A model generated the notes under the pieces. It made no database searches, was not told the origin of the DNA, and saw only the letters and a list, made by a program, of their open reading frames with translations. Positions 26,383-33,693 of a stretch of DNA of 64,000 nucleotides are shown here, one piece after another (positions within the stretch are counted from its first letter, which is position 1; each line of letters opens with the position of its first letter). Source of the DNA: Candidatus Lachnoclostridium pullistercoris (lineage in GTDB: Bacteria > Bacillota > Clostridia > Lachnospirales > Lachnospiraceae); assembly GCA_019119775.1 (NCBI GenBank), contig DWWL01000049.1:18349-82348 (forward strand). The letters run 5' to 3'. The position numbers and the translations under genes are program-made.

Positions 26383-28008
26383 ATGAAACAGGACAGACCA
26401 AATATTTTACTGATCACCTGTGATCAGCTGCGCAGCGACTTTGTGGGGTGCTGCGGAGGCAGTTTTATGAAGACGCCGAACATAGACCGTCTGGCGGAGG
26501 AAGGCTGCGTATTTGAAAATGCCTACTCGCCCAATCCGGTCTGCATTCCGGCCCGCCACAATCTGCTCACCGGACTTCCGGCCAGATACCACGGCTTTGA
26601 CGACAATTACTTTGGGGCGGAGGCGAAAGCCTGCCCCTACTACCTGCCCACGTTTCCCCAGGTGCTGAACGACGGGGGATATGAAACGATCGCCATCGGG
26701 AAAATGCACTTTCAGCCGGAGAGGCGGGCAGTGGGTTTTGACTATTTTCTGAACATGGATGAGCTCCCCAGAATCCGGGAGGAGGACGACTATGCCATGT
26801 ATCTGAAGGAGAAAGGCTACGGTCATCTGCAGAGTGTCCACGGTGTGCGGACATGCCTGTACATGCAGCCGCAGCGCTCGTTAGTGCCTCCGGAGCACCA
26901 CGGCTCCGCCTGGGTGGCGGACCGGGCAATCGAGTATCTGGAGGCTACAAAAGGACGGACGCCTTTCCTTCTGTGGGCGGGATTTATCCATCCCCATCCG
27001 CCGTTTGACATTCCGGAAGGCTGGGAGGATCTGTACACGGGAAAAATTCCCGCGCCGGCCCAGTCGAAGACGCCTCTTTCCGCGCTGGCGGAGGAAAACA
27101 AGCAGCTGGGCTGCGCCTTCGATGACAAAGTGAAAACCAGGATTCGGGAGCTGTACGCTTCGGCGGTGAGCTTTGCAGATTATCAAATTGGAAGGATCCT
27201 GGATACTCTGGACAGACTGGGGCTTGCGGAGAACACCCTGGTGGTATTTACCAGCGATCACGGGGAAATGCTGGGCGATCTGGACACTTACCAGAAATTC
27301 CTGCCCTATGACGCATCCGCCAAGATCCCCATGGTGGTTCGCTATCCGGGTCATGTGAAGCCTGGGGAGAGAAGGAGCTATTTTGTGGATCTGAACGATC
27401 TGCTTCCCACTTTCCTGGACGAGGCTGGACTGGAGTATCCGGCGGATTACGACCTGCCGGGCGAGTCTATTTTTGTGGGCGACGGCAGAAAGAACCGGAA
27501 ATACCAGTACACGGAGCACCAGAGAGACAACAAGAGGTGGTGCTGCCTGCGGGATGAGCGGTACAAATACGTGTACTACTATGGAGATGACGAGCAGCTT
27601 TTTGATATGAAAGAGGATCCGGCAGAGACGGTGAACCTGTTGTGGGGAGAGGAGATTTCTCCTGAGATCACGGAGGTGAGAGATCGGCTGAAGACGGCTC
27701 TTCTGGCATACGAGCGGCGATACGGGCTGAAGGGATATGCCGGGGCGCAAGGGTTCCGGAAAATGGAGCGGTACAAGGCGAAGCCCTATTATGAGACGAA
27801 CTTCCCCATTTTCCCGTCCATGGCTCTGGAGGAGGAACGGGCGCAGTTTGACGATTACAGCGATGAGATCCTGGTGGCGGTGAAGGATGAGCCGTCGGTC
27901 CGGCTGTCCCAGAATCACACGGAGGAGATCCTGAAGGAATACGGAGGCTATTCGGAGGAAAAATTCCGTGAGCTGGAGGAGAAGGCGAAAAAAGCGGGCT
28001 GCTGGTAA
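26383..28008 (+). CDS. type I sulfatase (alkaline phosphatase superfamily)
   Basis: 541 residues, no signal peptide, so probably cytosolic. The sulfatase signature CIPAR with Cys54 is the formylglycine site (C-x-P-x-R). Asp14 in LLITCDQLRSDF and the FTSDHGEMLGD segment supply metal ligands. The ATG at 26383 follows AAGAGG at 6 nt; longer in-frame extensions run into the previous gene and are not real. It needs an anaerobic sulfatase-maturating enzyme, which is not in the window. Substrate (sulfated carbohydrate or steroid) is unknown. Odd feature: a near copy of its last 12 codons follows the stop codon in frame (28009-28044). Confidence 0.88.
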   Translation: MKQDRPNILLITCDQLRSDFVGCCGGSFMKTPNIDRLAEEGCVFENAYSPNPVCIPARHNLLTGLPARYHGFDDNYFGAEAKACPYYLPTFPQVLNDGGYETIAIGKMHFQPERRAVGFDYFLNMDELPRIREEDDYAMYLKEKGYGHLQSVHGVRTCLYMQPQRSLVPPEHHGSAWVADRAIEYLEATKGRTPFLLWAGFIHPHPPFDIPEGWEDLYTGKIPAPAQSKTPLSALAEENKQLGCAFDDKVKTRIRELYASAVSFADYQIGRILDTLDRLGLAENTLVVFTSDHGEMLGDLDTYQKFLPYDASAKIPMVVRYPGHVKPGERRSYFVDLNDLLPTFLDEAGLEYPADYDLPGESIFVGDGRKNRKYQYTEHQRDNKRWCCLRDERYKYVYYYGDDEQLFDMKEDPAETVNLLWGEEISPEITEVRDRLKTALLAYERRYGLKGYAGAQGFRKMERYKAKPYYETNFPIFPSMALEEERAQFDDYSDEILVAVKDEPSVRLSQNHTEEILKEYGGYSEEKFRELEEKAKKAGCW

Positions 28009-28044
28009 GAGCTGGAAGAGAAGCCGGCCGGAAAAGCAGGCTGC
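27970..28044 (+). repeat. tandem duplication of the sulfatase 3' end across the stop codon
   Basis: Copy one (27970-28005) encodes ELEEKAKKAGC plus W and the stop. Copy two (28009-28044) encodes ELEEKPAGKAGC in the same frame just past the TAA. The frame stays open for 28 codons to a TGA at 28093. Confidence 0.7.
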
Positions 28045-28108
28045 CGCGAAAAGCTAAAAGAGAAACAGGCCGAAGAAACAGCCGCAAAAGAATGAAAAAA
28101 CAGAAAAA

Positions 28109-28130
28109 GGGTCCGCTTTTGCGCGGACCC
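28109..28130 (+). terminator. hairpin downstream of the sulfatase gene
   Basis: GGGTCCGC (28109-28116) pairs with GCGGACCC (28123-28130). No T run follows, but a second, stronger hairpin does 18 nt later. Confidence 0.5.
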
Positions 28131-28148
28131 GGGCGAAAACAGCCGCAG

Positions 28149-28179
28149 AAAAAGTCCCGGTCACCAGCCGGGACTTTTT
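28149..28179. terminator. bidirectional terminator between sulfatase and amidohydrolase genes
   Basis: AAAAAGTCCCGG (28149-28160) pairs perfectly with CCGGGACTTTTT (28168-28179) around TCACCAG. A and T flanks make it symmetric for the two convergent genes. Confidence 0.9.
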
Positions 28180-28181
28180 GA

Positions 28182-29354
28182 TTATGCCTGATATACAATT
28201 TCTCCGCCCAGTACAGTCATCTGGCAGTCCATGACTGTCTCCAGATTCTTTGTGGGATCCTCGGCAAATACAGCCAGGTTGGCTCTCTTGCCGGTTTCGA
28301 TGGAGCCGTGGGTCTTGTCCACGCCGCACATCTCGGCTGCGACGATGGTTCCTGCTCTTAAGGCATCCCATACGTCCATGCCTGCGTTGGTCATGAGGAT
28401 CATTTCATAAGCGGTCTTGTCATGAGGATTGAAGGGAGTTCCGGCGTCAGTTCCCAGAACGATCTTCACGCCTGCCTTGTAGGCATTGCGGAAGGTGCTT
28501 AAATGATCTTCAAAGGTGGCGTTTACCTTGCGGACTGCGTACTCCGGAATGCCGGCTGCGGTGCCGTTCACCTTGATCCAGTACATGGCGGCCAGAGTGG
28601 GAACGTAGAATACGTTGTGCTCCTTCATCCAGTCAAAGCACCAGTCGTCCATATAGAAGCCGTGCTCGATGGAATCCACGCCTGCGCGCAGAGCGTTCTT
28701 GATGCCGGTCATGCCCTGGGAATGGGTGCAGGACTTGGCGCCTACCTTGTGGCCCTCGGCGATGGCTGCTCTCAGCTCATCCTCGTCCAGCTGGGGAGAT
28801 CCGGGCTCTACGCCCTCGGTCATTACGCCGCCGGTTCCCATAACCTTGATCCAGTCAGCGCCGGCGCGAAGCTGTTCTCTGGCTGCCTTCTTGCAGTCGT
28901 CTACGCCGTCAGCCTCACGGCCCATCTGCCAGCCGTGTCCGCCGGTCATGCAGATACATTTTCCGGAAACCTGCATATCGGGAGCTACGATTTCCCCCTT
29001 CTTTGCCGCGTTTCGGATGTCAATGTCAATATAATCCATACCGCCTACGTCACGGATAAAGGTAACGCCGGTGTTTAAATGCTGACGCAGGTGCTTTAAC
29101 GCCAGCATGGTGATCTGCGCGTCGCTGCGGTTATAATTTACAGCCGGATCCGGCGGCATGCACATGTGGGTATGGCAGTTGAACAGACCGGGCATCACGT
29201 ATTTTCCGCCCAGATCGATCACCTGTGCGTCTCCGGCCTCTGCGTCATTTCCGACTGCGGTGATAACGCCGTCCTCAACCAGGACAGAGCCTTCCGTCAC
29301 GGCTTTGTTTACCACATCCACGATGTGACAGTTGGTGAATAATTTCTTGCTCAT
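28182..29354 (-). CDS. amidohydrolase-superfamily metal-dependent hydrolase
   Basis: 390 residues. The first metal pair is NCHTHMCMPP, then GVTFIRDVGG, the lysine/asparagine region VMGTGG, CTHSQGMTGI with another His, SIEHGFYMDD, and the late Asp in IVLGTDAGTPF. This order fits the imidazolonepropionase/Xaa-Pro dipeptidase-like branch of the amidohydrolases. The ATG at 29354 is used because GGAGG lies about 8 nt before it; an in-frame ATG at 29384 would overlap the cupin gene. It lies 22 nt behind the cupin gene and is probably cotranscribed. Substrate unknown. Confidence 0.85.
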   Translation of the reverse strand: MSKKLFTNCHIVDVVNKAVTEGSVLVEDGVITAVGNDAEAGDAQVIDLGGKYVMPGLFNCHTHMCMPPDPAVNYNRSDAQITMLALKHLRQHLNTGVTFIRDVGGMDYIDIDIRNAAKKGEIVAPDMQVSGKCICMTGGHGWQMGREADGVDDCKKAAREQLRAGADWIKVMGTGGVMTEGVEPGSPQLDEDELRAAIAEGHKVGAKSCTHSQGMTGIKNALRAGVDSIEHGFYMDDWCFDWMKEHNVFYVPTLAAMYWIKVNGTAAGIPEYAVRKVNATFEDHLSTFRNAYKAGVKIVLGTDAGTPFNPHDKTAYEMILMTNAGMDVWDALRAGTIVAAEMCGVDKTHGSIETGKRANLAVFAEDPTKNLETVMDCQMTVLGGEIVYQA

Positions 29355-29376
29355 GATGACATTCCTCCTTTTTTGA

Positions 29377-29715
29377 TCATTCATATAAAATGACTGCGGA
29401 AATCAACATATCCTCGCTGCCCGTATTTTCAATACTATGCCAGTCGCCCGGTTTCATGGAGCCGGCCTGGCCCGCGTGAATAGGTTCTGACTTGCCGTTT
29501 ACAGTAAAGATCCCCTCGCCCTTCAGCACATAGTAGATTTCCAGGTTTCCCACATGCTGGTGGGAGCCGATGGAGCTGCCAGGATGGAGAGTCACGGACA
29601 TGATGGATTTGGCGCGGCCCTCAAGCTGCTCGTCCTCCATGGCGATGCGCAGGACTCCTGTGCCCTTGCCGCCGGCCCGGTTCTCAAAGGGAATCACTTT
29701 CTCGGTGTAGATCAT
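29377..29715 (-). CDS. small cupin-domain protein
   Basis: 112 residues, a single cupin barrel. Metal-binding motif one is GSSIGSHQHVGNLEIYYVL with histidines and Glu; motif two is KPGDWHSIEN. The ATG at 29715 follows GAGGAGG; further upstream in-frame starts lack such a site. It could be a small metalloenzyme or binding protein that works with the amidohydrolase downstream. Confidence 0.85.
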   Translation of the reverse strand: MIYTEKVIPFENRAGGKGTGVLRIAMEDEQLEGRAKSIMSVTLHPGSSIGSHQHVGNLEIYYVLKGEGIFTVNGKSEPIHAGQAGSMKPGDWHSIENTGSEDMLISAVILYE

Positions 29716-29746
29716 CGTTTCAGCCTCCTCATGTTGATTTGTACTA

Positions 29747-29775
29747 ATCATACAAAAATTAAACGGAAAAATCAA
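29747..29775 (-). promoter_or_regulatory. promoter of the cupin-amidohydrolase operon
   Basis: Reading left: TTGATT (29775-29770), a 17-bp spacer, and TATGAT (29752-29747). The start falls near 29740, giving a leader of about 25 nt with the ribosome site. Confidence 0.6.
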
Positions 29776-29806
29776 CACATTGACGTATTAAAACGTAAAA
29801 AAATAT

Positions 29807-29954
29807 AACAGTTCAGACGGCGGGTAAATAGAGGGGAAAACTGACGTCAAGCTTGCTTGTAAGTAAGTTTTCTCCTCTATTTACACATCGGATGAACATC
29901 CGATGCTTCTTGTCCGGCCTATTGGACGGGCAAGAAGATGCCGTCTGAACTGTT
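29807..29954. repeat. 148-nt multi-armed inverted-repeat element (MITE-like or structured RNA)
   Basis: Outer arms AACAGTTCAGACGGC (29807-29821) and GCCGTCTGAACTGTT (29940-29954) are perfectly complementary over 15 bp. Inside are three more hairpins: 29824-29842 with 29866-29884 (19 bp, one G.T), 29886-29894 with 29897-29905 (9 bp), and 29906-29912 with 29931-29937 (7 bp, extended by a few pairs). The whole folds as a four-way junction. A-rich octamers AAAAAATA flank both sides. A weak promoter TTGACG-N18-TATAAC lies at its left edge (29780-29809). It holds no gene. The 362-bp gap 29716-30077 contains this element, the cupin promoter, and nothing else recognised. Confidence 0.75.
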
Positions 29955-30077
29955 GCAAAAAATACAGCAGCCCGGCGGGCACCTGGAACAGCCATAAAAC
30001 GATCCGCCGGCGCGGGAAAGCATATTTTCGGCGGGTTTCCGCATAGGATAGACCAAAACGGCAGGAAGGTGAGGACA

Positions 30078-30719
30078 GTGCTGAATTTTTTGTGGGCGGG
30101 GATGATGGCAGTGGGAGTGATCTGGGCGGCTTTCTGCGGAACGCTGCCGGAGGTGACGGAGGCGGTGATCAGCTCCGCAAAGGAGGCGGTGACGCTGAGC
30201 ATCACCATGCTGGGGATCATGGCTTTCTGGAGCGGAATCATGGAGATCGGAAACGGCGCCGGGCTGATCGATGCCCTGACGGGAAAACTGGGGCCGGTGC
30301 TGGATTTCCTCTTTCCCGCTCTGGATGAGGATCACCCAGCGCGGAAGCGGATTGCCGCCAATCTCATCGCCAACACTCTGGGACTTTCCTGGGCGGCAAC
30401 ACCCGCCGGGCTGAGGGCCATGAAGGAGCTTGAGAAGCTGGAGGATGACAGGCGGGCCGGGCGATGCCGGGGAATTATCCGGGAGAAGGGGATGGCCGGA
30501 AATGAGATGTGCACTTTTCTGATTATCAACATTTCTTCCCTGCAGCTGATCCCCGTAAACGTCATTGCCTACCGCAGCCAGTACGGGAGCGTAAATCCGG
30601 CCGCCATCACAGGACCGGCGATCCTGGCCACGGCGGCGAGCACCGCGGCGGCGGTAATATTCTGCCGGATGATGGACCGGTCCGGCCGCAGGAGGACATC
30701 AGGTGGGACTGGGGGATAG
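30078..30719 (+). CDS. spmA: spore maturation protein A
   Basis: 213 residues with the nucleoside-recognition (Gate) fold. The membrane start MLNFLWAGMMAVGVIWA, the central GIMAFWSGIMEIGNGAGLID, and the conserved ANTLGLSWAATPAGLRAM match SpmA, needed for normal spore-core dehydration in Bacillus. The GTG at 30078 is preferred to a GTG 9 nt upstream because AGGAAGG then has 8-nt spacing. Its usual partner spmB does not follow; it lies on the opposite strand at 42.4 kb. The last residues are Arg/Gly-rich and may be strain-specific. Confidence 0.88.
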   Translation: MLNFLWAGMMAVGVIWAAFCGTLPEVTEAVISSAKEAVTLSITMLGIMAFWSGIMEIGNGAGLIDALTGKLGPVLDFLFPALDEDHPARKRIAANLIANTLGLSWAATPAGLRAMKELEKLEDDRRAGRCRGIIREKGMAGNEMCTFLIINISSLQLIPVNVIAYRSQYGSVNPAAITGPAILATAASTAAAVIFCRMMDRSGRRRTSGGTGG

Positions 30720-30747
30720 GGGCAGTCCGTCCCCCGCAAACTTCTCC

Positions 30748-30865
30748 TTGACCGCCGGATTCCTCTGTGCTACAATAGCTACGCTAAAATTTCGTGTGGA
30801 TTTTTCAGTTTTACGGCTTTTTTCGCCACACAATCACTATTTTTGTGATTGTGCGGCGTTTTTTT
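30748..30865 (+). promoter_or_regulatory. promoter and leader with terminator/antiterminator before the MATE gene
   Basis: TTGACC (30748-30753), a 17-bp spacer, and TACAAT (30771-30776) start a transcript near 30783. CGCCACACAATCAC (30824-30837) pairs with GTGATTGTGCGGCG (30845-30858), one A.C mismatch, followed by seven Ts: an intrinsic terminator 115 nt before the MATE start. GTGTGG (30794-30799) in the leader can pair with CCACAC (30826-30831) in the terminator's left arm, so an alternative antiterminator fold exists. The RNA would be an attenuator or an 80-nt small RNA. Confidence 0.6.
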
Positions 30866-30870
30866 GTGCG

Positions 30871-30926
30871 GCAGGAAATTTTGTTCCCTGCTGAACAAAG
30901 GCGCTCCCCGGGGGCCGCACTGCGGC
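30871..30926 (+). repeat. dispersed terminator-trailer repeat, copy A
   Basis: GCAGGAAATTTTGTTCCCTG, then CTGAACAAAGGCGCTCC and CGCACTGCGGC, aligns with the copies at 35951, 45241 and 53881. It begins 5 nt after the terminator T run at 30865. Confidence 0.75.
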
Positions 30927-30980
30927 GGAAAGGGGAATTCTGGCGGGAAAAGAAGATCAAAGAAAGGCGGATGATAAAAG

Positions 30981-32315
30981 ATGAATGAGACATTTATGAA
31001 AGAAAAACCGGTGTTTCCGCTGATTTTGTCCATGGCCCTGCCTATGATTATCTCCATGCTGGTGAATTCTCTGTATAATATTGTAGACAGCTTTTTCGTG
31101 GCACAGATCAGTGAGGACGCCATGACGGCCCTGTCGCTGGTATATCCGGTGCAGAACCTGATCAACGCGGCCGCCATCGGATTCGGCGTGGGAATCAATG
31201 CGGTGATCGCCCTCCATCTGGGAGCCGGAGCGAAGAAGAAGGCGGACGCAGCTGCATTTCACGGGCTGATCCTCTCGGCGGTCCACGGGGTGATCGCCAT
31301 GGCGGTGAGCATTCTGATCATGCCCTCGTTTCTCAGGATGTTCACCTCGTCGGAGACGGTGATCGACCTGGGCGTGCGCTATTCCAACATCGCCTTCTCC
31401 TTCTCCCTGATTATCATGCTGGGGCTGTTTTTTGAGAAGCTCTTCCAGTCTGTGGGAATGATGAAGGAGACGATGATCAGCCTGCTCAGCGGGTGCATCA
31501 CCAATATCATTCTGGACCCGGTGCTTATTTTTGGAATCGGATTTTTCCCGGAAATGGGAATCGAGGGCGCAGCCCTGGCCACAGGAATCGGACAGGTGGT
31601 GACGCTGGTGATCTACCTGGTGCTGTACGCGGTACGGCCCATGTCAGTGCGGATCAGGAAGAAAGAATTTGTCTGGGATGGAAAAATGGCGCTCCGCCTG
31701 TACGCGATCGGAATTCCGGCCACGCTGAATCTGGCGCTGTCCTCCCTGCTGGTTTCCTGCTTAAACGCCATGCTGGCGGTCTACTCCCAGAGCTACGTGG
31801 TGATTCTGGGCATCTACTATAAGCTGCAGACCTTCCTCTATCTGCCGGCCAACGGCATCGTTCAGGGAATCCGCCCTATTATCGGCTACAACTATGGAGC
31901 GGGAGAATATAAGCGGGTGAAGAGCATTTACCGGATCACTCTGGGCTTAAGCGGCCTGATCATGGCTTTTGGAACCATCATCTGCATGACGGCGGCGGGA
32001 CCGTTGATCGGGCTGTTCACGGAGAATCCGGAGACGGTCCAGGCGGGCGGAACGGCCCTGCGCATCATCAGCGCCGGATTCATCATTTCTTCCGTGTCAG
32101 TCACCACATCGGGAGCGCTGGAGGGCCTGGGAAAAGGAACCCAGTCTCTGGTAATCTCCCTCTGCCGCTACGTGGTGGTGATTCTGCCGGCTGCCTTTTT
32201 CTTAAGCCGGATCCTGGGCCCCAACGGTGTATTTCACGCCTTCTGGGTCACAGAGACAGTGACAGCGGCGGCAGCCTTTCTCGTATACCGGAAATCAGTG
32301 AAGCTGACGGCCTGA
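30981..32315 (+). CDS. MATE-family multidrug efflux transporter
   Basis: 444 residues, 12 predicted helices in two six-helix halves. The first helix carries LILSMALPMIISMLVNSLYN and VDSFFVAQISEDA, the MATE signature; the second half repeats it from about residue 230 (LYAIGIPATLNLALSSLLVS). It exports cationic or other compounds using a Na+ or H+ gradient. AAAGGCGG precedes the ATG. The promoter plus attenuator at 30748-30865 suggests ligand-dependent expression. Its substrate is unknown. Confidence 0.9.
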   Translation: MNETFMKEKPVFPLILSMALPMIISMLVNSLYNIVDSFFVAQISEDAMTALSLVYPVQNLINAAAIGFGVGINAVIALHLGAGAKKKADAAAFHGLILSAVHGVIAMAVSILIMPSFLRMFTSSETVIDLGVRYSNIAFSFSLIIMLGLFFEKLFQSVGMMKETMISLLSGCITNIILDPVLIFGIGFFPEMGIEGAALATGIGQVVTLVIYLVLYAVRPMSVRIRKKEFVWDGKMALRLYAIGIPATLNLALSSLLVSCLNAMLAVYSQSYVVILGIYYKLQTFLYLPANGIVQGIRPIIGYNYGAGEYKRVKSIYRITLGLSGLIMAFGTIICMTAAGPLIGLFTENPETVQAGGTALRIISAGFIISSVSVTTSGALEGLGKGTQSLVISLCRYVVVILPAAFFLSRILGPNGVFHAFWVTETVTAAAAFLVYRKSVKLTA

Positions 32316-32328
32316 CGGCCGCCAGCTT
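32301..32328. terminator. convergent terminator between the MATE and M20-A1 genes
   Basis: AAGCTGACGGCC (32301-32312) pairs with GGCCGCCAGCTT (32317-32328), one mismatch, loop TGAC. It overlaps the MATE stop codon. Confidence 0.6.
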
Positions 32329-32344
32329 CTTTCATAAGCGCATA

Positions 32345-33526
32345 TTATTCGTTCAGATAATCCAGAGCGTACTGGGCGTAGAACGCGACTGAGTTCTGGA
32401 GACAGTCCTCGTCGATCTTGAAATTGCCGGAATGATGGGGCTCGTCCGTTCCCTTCTCCGGATCGCCGATCCCCACCAGCGCCAGCAGGGAATCAGGAAC
32501 CTGGTGCATCATATAGGAGAAATCCTCCCCGCCCATCATGGGATCGATATGGCCGATTCCCTCTTCTCCCAGCAGCTTCTTCACGGCCGCCGTGCCTCTG
32601 GCGGAGGCTTTTTCCGGATTGTTGCAGGGCAGCATGGCGTCGTAAACGTATTTTTCCGTCACCTGGCAGCGGTAGGCGTCCGCAGTCTGCTCAACGACCC
32701 GGTGCATGGCCTGGGGAATGTCGTGGAGGAACTCCTGCACGTTGTAGCAGCGCATGGTGCCCTCGAACATGGCCTCGGAGGCGATGACGTTGAAGCGGGT
32801 GCCGCTTTCGATGTGGCCGACGGTGATCACCACCGGATCGTCGGCGGGAAATTCCCGGCTGACGATGTGCTGAAGGTTTACTACGGCCGCGGCTGCCGCA
32901 AGGCCGGCGTCCACGCCCTGATGCGGTCTGGCCCCGTGGCCCGGCTTTCCTGAGAGACGGTAGCGGAACCAGTTGGCAGCCGCCATGCGGGGGCCGGCCT
33001 CCACGGAAATTGTCCCGCTCTTTACTCCGCTCCAGAGATGGATCGCCATGGCAGCGTCCACGCCGTCCAGGCACCCGGCCTTCACCGTGTCGTCAGCCCC
33101 GGAGCCCAGCTCCTCCGCCGGCTGGAAGATCAGGCGGACAGTTCCGCGGATCTGATCCCTGCATTCCATTAAAACTTTGGCTGCCCCCAGAAGAGAGGCG
33201 GTGTGGCCGTCGTGGCCGCAGGCGTGCATGACGCCGTCCACCTGGGATTTGTAGGGACAGTCATTTAACTCCTGGACGTTCAGCGCGTCCATATCGGCCC
33301 GCAGGGCGATGGTTCTGCCCGGCTGACTGCCGTGAATGTCGCAGATGACGGCGGTGCCGAAGGAGCCGATCACCCTGGGCTCAAGTCCCATGCTCTTTAA
33401 TTCTTCGATCACTTTTTTTGAGGTACCTATTTCTTTTCCGCCCAGCTCGGGATGCTGATGAAAATATCTCCGCAGCCCGATGACGTAATCTCTGTATTTG
33501 ATGGCCAGTTCCATTGTCTTTTCCAT
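32345..33526 (-). CDS. M20 family amidohydrolase/peptidase, paralogue A1
   Basis: 393 residues of the M20D (HipO/amidohydrolase) type. The metal core is GVMHACGHDGHTASLLGAAK, the catalytic Glu pair is in FQPAEELGSGADD, and the lid domain carries PGHGARPHQGVDA with the dimer-site His; GGEDFSYM supplies the last ligand. Such enzymes deacylate N-acyl amino acids or cleave small peptides in the cytosol. Its start, MEKTMELAIKYRDYVIGLRR, closely matches paralogue A2 at 36030-37208. It is divergent from the B1 gene with back-to-back promoters. Confidence 0.92.
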   Translation of the reverse strand: MEKTMELAIKYRDYVIGLRRYFHQHPELGGKEIGTSKKVIEELKSMGLEPRVIGSFGTAVICDIHGSQPGRTIALRADMDALNVQELNDCPYKSQVDGVMHACGHDGHTASLLGAAKVLMECRDQIRGTVRLIFQPAEELGSGADDTVKAGCLDGVDAAMAIHLWSGVKSGTISVEAGPRMAAANWFRYRLSGKPGHGARPHQGVDAGLAAAAAVVNLQHIVSREFPADDPVVITVGHIESGTRFNVIASEAMFEGTMRCYNVQEFLHDIPQAMHRVVEQTADAYRCQVTEKYVYDAMLPCNNPEKASARGTAAVKKLLGEEGIGHIDPMMGGEDFSYMMHQVPDSLLALVGIGDPEKGTDEPHHSGNFKIDEDCLQNSVAFYAQYALDYLNE

Positions 33527-33561
33527 AACGGATTTCCCCCTTGTGTAAAGCTATATTTTGA

Positions 33562-33590
33562 ATTATAGGATCGCAGGGGAGGGATTTCAA
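33562..33590 (-). promoter_or_regulatory. promoter of M20-A1
   Basis: Reading left: TTGAAA (33590-33585), a 17-bp spacer, and TATAAT (33567-33562). Confidence 0.7.
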
Positions 33591-33630
33591 GAAAAATTTG
33601 GCTGTTTTTGAAAGAATACAGAAGTTTTCC

Positions 33631-33659
33631 TTGTCGTGAGCTGTATTTTTCGGTATGAT
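33631..33659 (+). promoter_or_regulatory. promoter of M20-B1
   Basis: TTGTCG (33631-33636), a 17-bp spacer, and TATGAT (33654-33659). It lies back to back with the A1 promoter. Confidence 0.65.
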
Positions 33660-33693
33660 AAGGATAAATGAAATGGCAAGGGAGGCCAGGAGT

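Noticed and set aside
26881..27918. Long open frame antisense to the sulfatase gene
   Set aside because: Overlaps the catalytic and metal-binding coding region of a clear sulfatase and has no ribosome site.
29807..29954. Neisseria origin of the multi-armed element
   Set aside because: A single 12-mer match in a palindrome is not enough; surrounding genes are clostridial. Kept only as a low-interest finding.
30794..30988. Leader peptide overlapping the MATE start
   Set aside because: A 64-codon frame from a GTG runs through the terminator and the dispersed repeat, has no ribosome site, and is best explained by the repeat's composition.
33010..33231. Arg/Pro-rich frame inside M20-A1 on the opposite strand
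   Set aside because: Shadow of a real coding region with typical GC-rich antisense composition.
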